The translations under genes were made by a program, and so were the position numbers. A DNA stretch of 8,163 bases from Candidatus Bathyarchaeota archaeon. Its GTDB lineage: Archaea > Thermoproteota > Bathyarchaeia > Bathyarchaeales > Bathycorpusculaceae. The notes beneath the pieces are model-generated. The model worked only from the letters and a program-made list of their open reading frames with translations, ran no database searches and was not told the origin of the DNA. Of this stretch, positions 1 to 5,480 are shown one piece after another (the first letter of the stretch is position 1; each line of letters starts with the position of its first letter). The DNA is taken from assembly GCA_030630585.1 (NCBI GenBank), contig DAOVMU010000058.1, positions 1 to 8,163 of the forward strand. Reading direction: 5' to 3'.

Positions 1-1
1 A

Positions 2-679
2 CGCAACTGGCGCTGCAACAACCATGTCCGCGACGCTCTTTTCTCGCGTTACTACACCTTACTCAATTCCGGTTTTTTCACAGATAACGTTGCCGAAGCA
101 ACTCTTCTAGAAGAAGGTTTATTCAAGGCCAGAGACGACGGAGGTGCTATAGTGATAAACTTACGAAATGTTTCCTCCATTGACCGACAGATAGTTGTTG
201 AATATGTGCTTGGAAGACTTCTTGAATTGTTGACAAGTTGGAAGCTTAAGGCTGTTTTTCTCTTCGCTGAGGAAGCTCACCTTTACCTGCGTGAAACCTA
301 TTGGGACGACATCGTAACACGGATGCGACATTTTGGGCTATTCACAACATTTGTAACCAACCAGCCAAACACAATTCGCGAAAACATGTACCGCCAAGCA
401 GACAACATATTCCTCTTAAACTTCACCAATGAACATGATCTAGAAGCTGTTTCAAGAGCAGCCAGAGTGGATGCAGAAACAGTTAAATCTATTGCTGGAG
501 ATCTGCCTCCGCGCCACTGTCTAGTGCTTGGAAAAGCTGTCAAAGACTTTCCAATAGTTGTTAAGATTAAAGCCTTGGACATCAAAACGATGGGAGAAAC
601 AAGGCTTTTCTTCACAGATACTCCCACAGAAGCACATGCTGACCAAGAGAAAAGCAGCGTAAATACCATCCCGCTCTGA
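2..679 (+). CDS. HerA/DUF87-type P-loop ATPase, C-terminal part (5' end outside window)
   Basis: The reading frame is open from base 2 to a TGA at 677-679, so about 225 C-terminal residues are visible and the start lies left of the window. The GTG at 152 is internal, because in-frame codons continue upstream without a stop. A Walker B-like strand (AVFLFAEEAHLYL, bases 251-289) carries acidic residues followed by His, as in the HerA/VirB4/DUF87 group. It is followed by TRMRHFG and by TNQPNTI, the usual sensor-like strand of these ATPases, then YRQADNIFLLNF. Walker A is not in the window. HerA-family proteins are hexameric DNA-pumping motors; archaeal HerA works with NurA in end resection, but many DUF87 paralogues have no assigned role. 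No nurA is visible, so I do not call it herA. The family call is firm; the exact function is open. Confidence 0.85.
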   Translation, partial: RNWRCNNHVRDALFSRYYTLLNSGFFTDNVAEATLLEEGLFKARDDGGAIVINLRNVSSIDRQIVVEYVLGRLLELLTSWKLKAVFLFAEEAHLYLRETYWDDIVTRMRHFGLFTTFVTNQPNTIRENMYRQADNIFLLNFTNEHDLEAVSRAARVDAETVKSIAGDLPPRHCLVLGKAVKDFPIVVKIKALDIKTMGETRLFFTDTPTEAHADQEKSSVNTIPL

Positions 680-705
680 ACAGTAACTTGGAATTGGCAA
701 GAAGT

Positions 706-727
706 CTCTCATCTTCTTCTCTTTTTC
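706..727 (+). terminator. T-rich probable terminator after the HerA-like ATPase gene
   Basis: A pyrimidine tract with two T-rich clusters, ending in five T residues, begins 26 bases after the ATPase stop. Archaeal RNA polymerase terminates on oligo-T without needing a hairpin, so this fits. It lies in the convergent gap before the Nudix gene. This rests on base composition only. Confidence 0.4.
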
Positions 728-744
728 ACAACGGCGACATTTTT

Positions 745-787
745 AGGTTGACAATGTACTCGGCACGTTATCGACAACTGTCAACCT
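745..787. repeat. 9-bp inverted repeat spanning the end of the Nudix gene
   Basis: AGGTTGACA at 745-753 and TGTCAACCT at 779-787 are perfect reverse complements separated by 25 bases. The right arm lies in the last codons of the Nudix gene and the left arm lies beyond its stop. A transcript from either strand could form this stem. There is no T-run on the minus strand just after the stem, so it is not a classic intrinsic terminator. It may mark the 3' end of one or both convergent transcripts. Confidence 0.4.
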
Positions 788-1214
788 TTCTTAGCTTTTC
801 TCTATTTCTCTGGAAGAATTCTCTGAAGCTTTCTGTTAAATCGTAGCTTTCCACTTTGTCGAATGCGACCCATTCTAGTTCTGCAGCGTCATCTGATGCC
901 TCAAGTGTTCCACCCTTGAGTTTCACAAGATAGTCAACTATTACAAAATGATATTTTATCCTCCCATTTTCATCCAGAGTTACGTTATTGACAACGTCTA
1001 CAAGTTTGGGTTGTTCTACTTCAAGGTTGGTTTCTTCCTTAACTTCCCTTATCACCGTCTGCTCTGCACTCTCGCCTAGTTCCACTAGGCCGCCGGGAAT
1101 ACTCCATTTTCCCCTTCCAGGCTCACTTTTCCTCTTTTCAAGCAGAATCCTGCTATTGCAGATTATGACTGCACCGACACCTACAATGGGTTGGTTTGGA
1201 TAAAGCCTTTTCAA
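768..1214 (-). CDS. Nudix hydrolase
   Basis: This 148-residue protein has a complete Nudix box at residues 42-64: G, five residues, E48, seven residues, then REVKEETNL, with E57, E60 and E61 placed as the metal-binding catalytic glutamates. The usual Gly near the end of the box is Asn63, a tolerated change. KWSIPGG precedes the box, as in ADP-ribose and nucleoside-diphosphate-derivative pyrophosphatases. Such enzymes cleave nucleoside diphosphates linked to another moiety; the substrate cannot be read from the sequence. The start is TTG at 1214, supported by a GAGG Shine-Dalgarno 8 bases upstream and by the Nudix fold beginning at residue 10. The TTG overlaps the pyrH stop (TTGA), so translation is probably coupled to pyrH. 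The gene ends in TAA, convergent with the HerA-like gene. Confidence 0.9.
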   Translation of the reverse strand: MKRLYPNQPIVGVGAVIICNSRILLEKRKSEPGRGKWSIPGGLVELGESAEQTVIREVKEETNLEVEQPKLVDVVNNVTLDENGRIKYHFVIVDYLVKLKGGTLEASDDAAELEWVAFDKVESYDLTESFREFFQRNREKLRKVDSCR

Positions 1215-1903
1215 CTGAGTTTCCTCTTTTGTTCGATTAATGTTCCAACTTTTTCTCCTTTAACGGCGGCTAAAATGTTTTCAGGTTCAAATCCGTTAAC
1301 AACAACAACTCTCACTCTTCCTTTTTTGAGAAGTTTAACTGCTTCTGGGTCAAGTATCTGATGTATTCCAGCTCTATGTTTGCTTTCAGCGAAGACACGT
1401 GATAAATCCTCAAAACATAAACGCTCCAGTTTGACAGCATCAGCATGTTTTCTAGGGTCTCTATTATAGATGCCTTCTTGGTCTGTGGCTTTGATGAACA
1501 GGTCAGCATCCAGTTGTTCAGCAATTAACGCTGCAACAGTGTCTGTGGTCATGCCTGGTTTTAAACCGCCCATAACTGGAATTTTTCCTTCGCGTAGACA
1601 GTTGACAGCATCTTCAATCGTTAAAGGTACAGCTTCACAGCTTAATTCTTCAAGTTTCTGAAGGAAAAATTGAGCGAAAATTCTTGAAACAGAAATCGCA
1701 ACCTCATCCTGGGATCTTTCGTCAAGTCCTAAATCCTTCGCAACACCGATAAATTCTCTTGCCAACGCTCCGCCCCCAACAACAACTGCTACTTCATGTG
1801 TCAGCCTTTTCAACTCTTTCAGCAAATCCACGTACGCGTTGATTAAGGCTGGATTGATTGGTGAAGCTATAACAGAGCCGCCTATTCGCAACACAACCCG
1901 CAT
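1211..1903 (-). CDS. pyrH: UMP kinase (archaeal type, amino-acid-kinase fold)
   Basis: The protein (230 residues, normal for the archaeal group) phosphorylates UMP to UDP using ATP in cytosolic pyrimidine synthesis. Visible motifs are the N-terminal RIGGSV (6-11) and VVGGGALAREF (41-51) glycine loops, GMTTDTVAAL (117-126) in the UMP-binding region, and KATDQEGIYNRDPR (138-151) in the nucleotide-binding part. A second Ala/Gly-rich stretch with DPEAV (185-189) follows, typical of the family. The compact length and short N-terminus fit archaeal UMPK rather than bacterial PyrH. A TATA-like GAATATATCC centred 26 bases upstream of the ATG suggests a leaderless or nearly leaderless transcript. The gene is followed by an overlapping Nudix gene, forming a two-gene operon. 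Confidence 0.93.
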   Translation of the reverse strand: MRVVLRIGGSVIASPINPALINAYVDLLKELKRLTHEVAVVVGGGALAREFIGVAKDLGLDERSQDEVAISVSRIFAQFFLQKLEELSCEAVPLTIEDAVNCLREGKIPVMGGLKPGMTTDTVAALIAEQLDADLFIKATDQEGIYNRDPRKHADAVKLERLCFEDLSRVFAESKHRAGIHQILDPEAVKLLKKGRVRVVVVNGFEPENILAAVKGEKVGTLIEQKRKLS

Positions 1904-1923
1904 GCACTTCTACATCCTTGTAC

Positions 1924-1933
1924 GGATATATTC
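1924..1933 (-). promoter_or_regulatory. TATA box for the pyrH-Nudix operon
   Basis: Read on the minus strand this is GAATATATCC, centred about 26 bases upstream of the pyrH ATG at 1903. That spacing would put the transcription start at or next to the ATG, giving a leaderless mRNA, which is common in archaea. No strong Shine-Dalgarno is well placed for this ATG, which agrees. Confidence 0.5.
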
Positions 1934-1976
1934 AACTTGACAGAAATAACCCTTGCGAAAGCTTTCATATTTGACC

Positions 1977-2036
1977 GTTGGTCTGCGCGCTCGAATTCCA
2001 AGCTGGACGTAGAATTCATTCCAGAACTTGACCAAC
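1977..2036. other. Possible stem-loop in the pyrH/acetyltransferase intergenic region
   Basis: GTTGGTC (1977-1983) and GACCAAC (2030-2036) are perfect reverse complements. Inside them CTGGA (2003-2007) pairs with TCCAG (2020-2024) around a 12-base loop. The two stems could stack with a 19-base bulge on one side and 5 bases on the other. The length (60 bases), absence of a recognisable T-arm and 12-base loop rule out a standard tRNA. It could be a small RNA or a chance structure. Confidence 0.25.
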
Positions 2037-2048
2037 AATGCTTGACTG

Positions 2049-2059
2049 TTTATATATTT
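2049..2059 (+). promoter_or_regulatory. TATA box of the acetyltransferase gene
   Basis: TTTATATATTT is a near-ideal archaeal TATA box. It predicts transcription starting near 2080, which leaves room for the GAGG at 2095-2098 and the TTG start at 2107. The element is nearly symmetrical, so it could in principle also drive leftward transcription. Confidence 0.6.
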
Positions 2060-2094
2060 CTTTTTTGAAAAGAGATTTGAAGACGCATTCTGAA

Positions 2095-2098
2095 GAGG
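2095..2098 (+). promoter_or_regulatory. Shine-Dalgarno deciding a TTG start at 2107
   Basis: GAGG lies 8 bases before the TTG at 2107, the same spacing as for the Nudix gene. It supports translation beginning 38 codons upstream of the first ATG (2221) of the uninterrupted acetyltransferase frame. This is why the TAG at 2179 is taken as an interruption inside the gene rather than as intergenic sequence. Confidence 0.55.
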
Positions 2099-2106
2099 AA
2101 AAAGCA

Positions 2107-2637
2107 TTGTTTAAGATTGAAAAGGTTCACGCAGTCAATTTCGAAGATGTTCCTGACCCGTGTAAATGTTGCCTTTACTAGCAGACAAGTGGTCCATTCA
2201 ATCAAGAAACAAAGCCAGAAATGAAGCGTAAGAAGCAAGAATGGTTCAACAAAGTAACTAAAGAGTTTGGAAACTGCGGTTCTGTGGCTTACTGTAACAG
2301 CCGCCCAATAGGATTTGTTCAGTATGCACCGACAAGATTTTTCCCACGGGCAAAGGAGTATGCTTCTGGACCGCCAAATGAAGACGCCATTTTCCTTGCA
2401 TGCCTTTTCATCATAAGTAAAGAGGCACGTGAAAAAGGATTTGGAACAGCCATGCTTGAAAATTTGTTATCTGAGCTGAGGAAGAGGACATTCAAGGCTG
2501 TTGAAACTTTCGCGAGAAAAAGCTCGGAAAACAACCCTTCAGGCCCGCTGAAACTATGCTTGAAACATGACTTCAAAATAGAGAATGACGAGGACGATTT
2601 CCCACTTGGCGTTTTGAGCTCTGAAATGAACCGGTAA
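2107..2637 (+). pseudogene. GNAT family N-acetyltransferase, interrupted by TAG and probably frameshifted near the 3' end
   Basis: The uninterrupted frame from ATG 2221 to TAA 2637 (138 residues) holds the GNAT acetyl-CoA motif AREKGFGTAML (residues 69-79 from that ATG; R-x-x-G-x-G) after the strand FLACLFII. The same frame continues upstream to TTG 2107 and clearly looks coding: VNFEDVPDPCKCCLY, then TAG at 2179-2181, then QTSGPFNQETKPEM. In relatives as I recall them, the Cys-rich CxxCLY stretch is followed by Trp, so TAG probably replaces TGG. Near the 3' end, the frame after FPL (2599-2607) reads GVLSSEMNR; adding one base near 2608 would give a Gly/Val-type residue, then RFEL and a TGA at 2622-2624, which looks like the family's natural ending. 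Two lesions suggest a decaying gene, or assembly errors. The substrate is unknown. Confidence 0.7.
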
Positions 2638-2686
2638 GCTTATTCTTTCCACTTTCATGAAGTTTGTTGCAGGTTGGCTAAGTCAA

Positions 2687-3868
2687 ATGAAATTTGATTC
2701 GGTTATCGTTCGATTCGGTGGGGAAATAGGTATCAAAGGTAAATGGACAAGACGGGCCTACGAAAAATTGTTGCTGAAAAACATCAAAAGAGTTTTGAAG
2801 CATTACGGTGTCTCTCATGAGGAGATTATACGCAGGCTTGGCAGAATATACATAAAAACAAGAAATGCTCAAGAAGTTGCTTCAAGGTTAACGTGTGTTT
2901 TCGGTGTTTCTTCGGTTTCCCCTGCCGCCGAAACCACTTCAGAAATGAATGAGGTTGTTCAGAAGGCTGTTGAACTAGCAGACACTGTATTGAAGAGTAG
3001 AAGCAGTTTTGCGGTTCGCTGCCGCAGAATTGGAGAACATCCATACTCCAGTATGGGCATTTGTGAAGAGGCTGGAAGGCGAATTTTGGTGAATCTTGAG
3101 AAACGAAACTTAAGGGTGGATCTAAGAAATCCACAGTTCACTATAGGCGTTGAGGTTAGAGACGATTGCGCGTATGTCTATGCTGAAACTCTGCAGGGTG
3201 TGGATGGTTTTCCACTTGGCTCCCAACCTAAGGTTATCTGCTTGCTAAGCGGGGGAATAGACTCGCCGGTAGCTTGCTGGCTTGCCATGAAACGTGGATG
3301 CACAATCATTCCAGTATATTTTGACATCATACCCTTTACGAGTGAAGAAGTAACTGCTAAAGCTTTGAATGTCGCTAGGAAGCTCTTTGAATGGTCTATT
3401 GGGTTTCCCAGAAAGGTGTATATTGTGTCACATGGTAGAAATCTTGAAACTTTTATTAGAGAAAGCCCCAGAAAGCTGACGTGTATCCTATGCAAACGTA
3501 TGATGTATCGCATCGCTGAACGTATTGCGGAAATGGAGGAAGCTGAAGGCATTATAACTGGCGAATCAATTGGAGAACAAGCAAGTCAGACATTGAAGAA
3601 TCTGAGGGTTCTAAACGAAGTAGCGACAAAATATCCAGTGCATCGTCCACTTCTAGGCTTCAACAAACTGGAAACAGAAGAATTAGCGAAGAAAATCAGC
3701 ACCTTTAAGATTTCAACCAGAAAAACCGGGGGATGTAGTGCCGCTCCTAAGAAGCCCGCGACTGGAGCGAAATTGGAAGCTGTGAAGAGGGCTGAGCAAG
3801 AACTCGATATTGAAGGAATGGTTAAGGAATCAGTCAGAGAAGCTAAAACTGTAATAGTTCAAGCCTAA
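2687..3868 (+). CDS. thiI: tRNA 4-thiouridine synthetase ThiI (archaeal, without rhodanese domain)
   Basis: This enzyme adenylates U8 of tRNA and replaces its oxygen with sulfur. Numbered from ATG 2687 (393 residues), an N-terminal ferredoxin-like region begins with the FGGEIGIKG motif, a THUMP domain covers about 60-165, and the PP-loop ATPase motif SGGIDSPVA is at 188-196. TGESIGEQASQTL (291-303) is characteristic of ThiI. Cys266 and Cys269 form CILC; in Methanococcus maripaludis ThiI an equivalent Cys pair is needed for activity and is linked to an iron-sulfur cluster. Cys350 lies in GGCSAAPKKPAT. There is no C-terminal rhodanese domain, so the sulfur source differs from the E. coli enzyme. 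ATG 2657 would add ten residues; I prefer 2687 because the conserved sequence starts there. A weak TATA-like GCTTATT (2638-2644) would then give a short leader. Confidence 0.93.
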   Translation: MKFDSVIVRFGGEIGIKGKWTRRAYEKLLLKNIKRVLKHYGVSHEEIIRRLGRIYIKTRNAQEVASRLTCVFGVSSVSPAAETTSEMNEVVQKAVELADTVLKSRSSFAVRCRRIGEHPYSSMGICEEAGRRILVNLEKRNLRVDLRNPQFTIGVEVRDDCAYVYAETLQGVDGFPLGSQPKVICLLSGGIDSPVACWLAMKRGCTIIPVYFDIIPFTSEEVTAKALNVARKLFEWSIGFPRKVYIVSHGRNLETFIRESPRKLTCILCKRMMYRIAERIAEMEEAEGIITGESIGEQASQTLKNLRVLNEVATKYPVHRPLLGFNKLETEELAKKISTFKISTRKTGGCSAAPKKPATGAKLEAVKRAEQELDIEGMVKESVREAKTVIVQA

Positions 3869-3872
3869 ACTT

Positions 3873-3880
3873 CTTATTAA
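3873..3880 (+). promoter_or_regulatory. TATA-like element for rio2
   Basis: CTTATTAA is centred about 28 bases before the rio2 ATG at 3905, five bases after the thiI stop. Transcription would start at or next to the ATG, so the mRNA is probably leaderless; no good Shine-Dalgarno is present. The T-rich stretch at 3891-3900 may also end some thiI transcripts. Confidence 0.45.
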
Positions 3881-3904
3881 CAAACAAGCTATTTTCTTTA
3901 GGTT

Positions 3905-4801
3905 ATGTCGTCGGCTGAAATCGCGGTTCAAGTGTTTCGCAAACTAGAAAGCGAAGACCTTAGAGTACTGCAAGTGATAGAGGCCGGTATGAGCAAACAT
4001 GAATTTGTCCCAAAAGAGCTAATCTTGAAATTCACTAAATTCAGCGTCGGCGAAGTAGCATTTAGGCTTAATCGTCTTAGCAATTTCCGCCTTATCCGCC
4101 GAATGCGAGGTGCCTACGTTGGTTATGCCTTAAACTATGCGGGATACGACTGCTTAGCAATGAACGCCCTTGTTAGGGCGGAAATTCTGGAGGCATTTGG
4201 GAAACCCTTAGGAATAGGCAAGGAAGCAGACGTTTATGACGCGTTAAGTCCGAAAGAGGAAAGACTAGCCGTAAAATTCCACAGACTAGGCAGAATCAGC
4301 TTTCGCCAGACCATAAGGAAAAGAGGTTACACTACTGAGCGTACTGCTTGGCTTTTTCAGTCTAGAATTGCTGCAGAAAGAGAATTTCAAGCATTAAGAC
4401 TTCTTTTTTCCCAAGGCGTGGCTGTTCCAAGACCAGTAAGTCAAAACCGCCATGTACTTGTGATGGGAATGATTGAAGGAGCAGAACTTGCGGAATACAA
4501 GGAGATTTCTGAACCTAAGAAAGTTCTCAAAGAAATACTGCAGAACGTCCGGAAAACATATTCAAAGGTAGGTGTCATCCATGCAGACTTGAGCGAGTAT
4601 AACATTATTCTGAAGCCTAACATGCACATCCTGATTATTGATTGGCCACAATACGTCACCAAGAACCATCCAAATGCTCAGCAGCTTTTAACGCGTGATG
4701 TTGAAAACATTTTGAGGTTCTTCAGCCGCAGACATACGCTGAAAACTAGGCTCAAAGAAGCTTTAGCGTATGTCACTGGAATTGGCAAACTGGTTACTTA
4801 G
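3905..4801 (+). CDS. rio2: RIO2-type atypical serine/threonine kinase/ATPase
   Basis: RIO2 proteins are atypical kinases that act as ATPases in late maturation of the small ribosomal subunit. The 298-residue length matches the archaeal group. Residues 1-90 form the winged-helix domain unique to RIO2. The nucleotide loop is GIGKEADVYDA (103-113), with Lys124 in LAVKFHRLGR as the ATP-binding lysine. A basic flexible loop follows (about 131-149), then the hinge MGMIEGAEL (187-195). The catalytic loop is HADLSEYNI (226-234), with Asp228 and Asn233, and the metal-binding IDWPQ is at 245-249. The usual catalytic sequence is HGDLSE(F/Y)N, so Ala227 replaces a Gly; catalytic residues are intact. The gene ends in TAG inside the 3' end of the convergent Sm-like gene. 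Confidence 0.95.
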   Translation: MSSAEIAVQVFRKLESEDLRVLQVIEAGMSKHEFVPKELILKFTKFSVGEVAFRLNRLSNFRLIRRMRGAYVGYALNYAGYDCLAMNALVRAEILEAFGKPLGIGKEADVYDALSPKEERLAVKFHRLGRISFRQTIRKRGYTTERTAWLFQSRIAAEREFQALRLLFSQGVAVPRPVSQNRHVLVMGMIEGAELAEYKEISEPKKVLKEILQNVRKTYSKVGVIHADLSEYNIILKPNMHILIIDWPQYVTKNHPNAQQLLTRDVENILRFFSRRHTLKTRLKEALAYVTGIGKLVT

Positions 4802-5030
4802 GCAAGTCCAACGTTATGTAAAGCACGTTGTTTCCACGCAATAAAACGTTCCCGTAGTTCGTGATCAACTCGCCGTTTCTATATTCCGTTGCTCCTTCCA
4901 AAAGCATGTTCATATGGCCGTCACACTTGATCATTTTTCCTCTGTATTCGCAACGGTTTTTCAGCACTATACCAATGTGAGCATTCAACTGTTTAACCAA
5001 TACATTCAGCGGTTTCTTACTAGGTTCCAT
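4794..5030 (-). CDS. Archaeal Sm-like protein (SmAP/LSm)
   Basis: This 78-residue protein is one Sm fold with both signature parts: Sm1, including YRGKMIKCDGHMNMLL (29-44, with Asp37 and Asn41 at the RNA-contact positions), and Sm2, GNVLLRGNNVLYI (60-72, with the RG pair). Archaeal Sm-like proteins form seven-membered rings that bind U-rich RNA. They take part in RNA metabolism, and their genes often sit near translation or RNA-processing genes, as here beside rio2. The ATG at 5030 is preceded by AGGTG with a 5-base spacing, and a TATA box lies at 5080-5089 on the same strand. The last codons overlap the end of rio2 by 8 bases, on the opposite strand. Confidence 0.95.
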   Translation of the reverse strand: MEPSKKPLNVLVKQLNAHIGIVLKNRCEYRGKMIKCDGHMNMLLEGATEYRNGELITNYGNVLLRGNNVLYITLDLPK

Positions 5031-5079
5031 TTAAGCACCTGTGGTTTCTCGTTAGCCAATCATATCCACGACCCTATTA

Positions 5080-5089
5080 CATATAAAAG
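5080..5089 (-). promoter_or_regulatory. TATA box of the Sm-like gene
   Basis: On the minus strand the sequence is CTTTTATATG, about 55 bases upstream of the ATG at 5030. Transcription would start near 5060, giving a leader of about 30 bases that contains the AGGTG ribosome-binding site. Two copies of the palindrome AAAGCTTT overlap or lie just upstream of it. Confidence 0.6.
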
Positions 5090-5104
5090 CTTTATGAAAG
5101 CTTT
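5086..5104. repeat. Tandem AAAGCTTT palindromes at the Sm-like gene promoter
   Basis: Two perfect copies of the 8-base palindrome AAAGCTTT (5086-5093 and 5097-5104) are separated by 3 bases, so they repeat every 11 bases, one helical turn. They abut the TATA box of the Sm-like gene and occupy the position of the factor-B recognition element and upstream bases. This is the geometry expected for a dimer-pair operator, though AT-rich palindromes also occur by chance. Confidence 0.35.
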
Positions 5105-5175
5105 CTCCAAGTTCATAGGCAATTTAATCTGTATCCTATATTTTGAGCCAACTTCTAAAATGAATCGCGTTTTCG

Positions 5176-5376
5176 TCATAACTTCTTAAGCATTGACAAA
5201 GCTGCAACAACTAGAAACGCTATTCCAGTCCACCATAGATTTCCTTCTGTGAGAAACCAAACTACAAAGGCGACAAGAGCCGCAGGAATTAACATGAAAA
5301 GCAGGCGAATGATGAAAATGATTACTAAACCGATTATGATTAAGCCTATAAGCCCTAACAGGTCGAAGCCTAGCAA
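5176..5376 (-). CDS. Small membrane protein with three predicted hydrophobic segments
   Basis: I do not recognise the family. The 66 residues are almost entirely hydrophobic: segments at about 5-23 and 25-42, separated by Arg24, and about 47-62 after a short TEGN turn. The protein ends in a basic KKL tail, likely cytoplasmic. There is no signal peptide, cysteine pair or catalytic motif. The start is TTG at 5376, supported by a good archaeal Shine-Dalgarno, GGTGA (5390-5386), 9 bases upstream and by a TATA-like CTTATTTATG at 5411-5420. It is divergent from the AIM24-family gene and shares its promoter region; the Sm-like gene lies 145 bases downstream on the same strand but with its own promoter. 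A role in the membrane, perhaps related to AIM24, is only a guess. Confidence 0.7.
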   Translation of the reverse strand: MLGFDLLGLIGLIIIGLVIIFIIRLLFMLIPAALVAFVVWFLTEGNLWWTGIAFLVVAALSMLKKL

Positions 5377-5410
5377 ATTTAGGATTCACCGATTCAAGAC
5401 GTTGGTTAAG

Positions 5411-5420
5411 CATAAATAAG
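5411..5420 (-). promoter_or_regulatory. TATA-like element of the small membrane protein gene
   Basis: The minus strand reads CTTATTTATG, centred about 39 bases before the TTG start at 5376, so transcription would begin near 5390, just at the GGTGA ribosome-binding site. It lies in the 104-base region shared with the divergent AIM24-family gene, for which the A/T-rich 5434-5444 is the best, weaker, rightward candidate. Confidence 0.4.
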
Positions 5421-5480
5421 AATGTTTTGCTCCAAAAATTAAAAGTAGACCTGCACACAACATATAATGGAGAGATTCAA

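Noticed and set aside
152..679. Separate 175-residue gene starting at GTG 152
   Set aside because: The frame is open upstream to the window edge with coding-like sequence, so 152 is an internal codon of a larger ATPase gene.
1312..1524. 70-residue minus-strand ORF inside pyrH
   Set aside because: It is in another frame of the same strand within the well-supported UMP kinase gene and shows no motif.
1977..2036. tRNA gene with a 7-bp acceptor stem
   Set aside because: The span is only 60 bases, no T-arm with the usual TTCGA-type loop and pairing stem can be formed, and the inner hairpin has a 12-base loop instead of a 7-base anticodon loop.
2179..2181. TAG read as pyrrolysine
   Set aside because: No pyl genes are visible, TAG is a normal stop for two other genes here, and a second lesion near the 3' end of the same gene favours decay or assembly error. 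Kept only as an alternative.
2050..2238. 62-residue minus-strand ORF
   Set aside because: It is antisense to the N-terminal part of the acetyltransferase gene, which has recognisable coding content on the plus strand.
4914..5189. 91-residue plus-strand ORF over the Sm-like gene
   Set aside because: It lies antisense to a clearly recognisable Sm-fold gene, has no ribosome-binding site and no recognisable motif.
5427..5480. N-terminal extension of the AIM24-family protein from TTG 5427
   Set aside because: The ATG at 5481 has GGAGAG at proper spacing and begins where the family similarity starts; the extension would also cover the promoter region.
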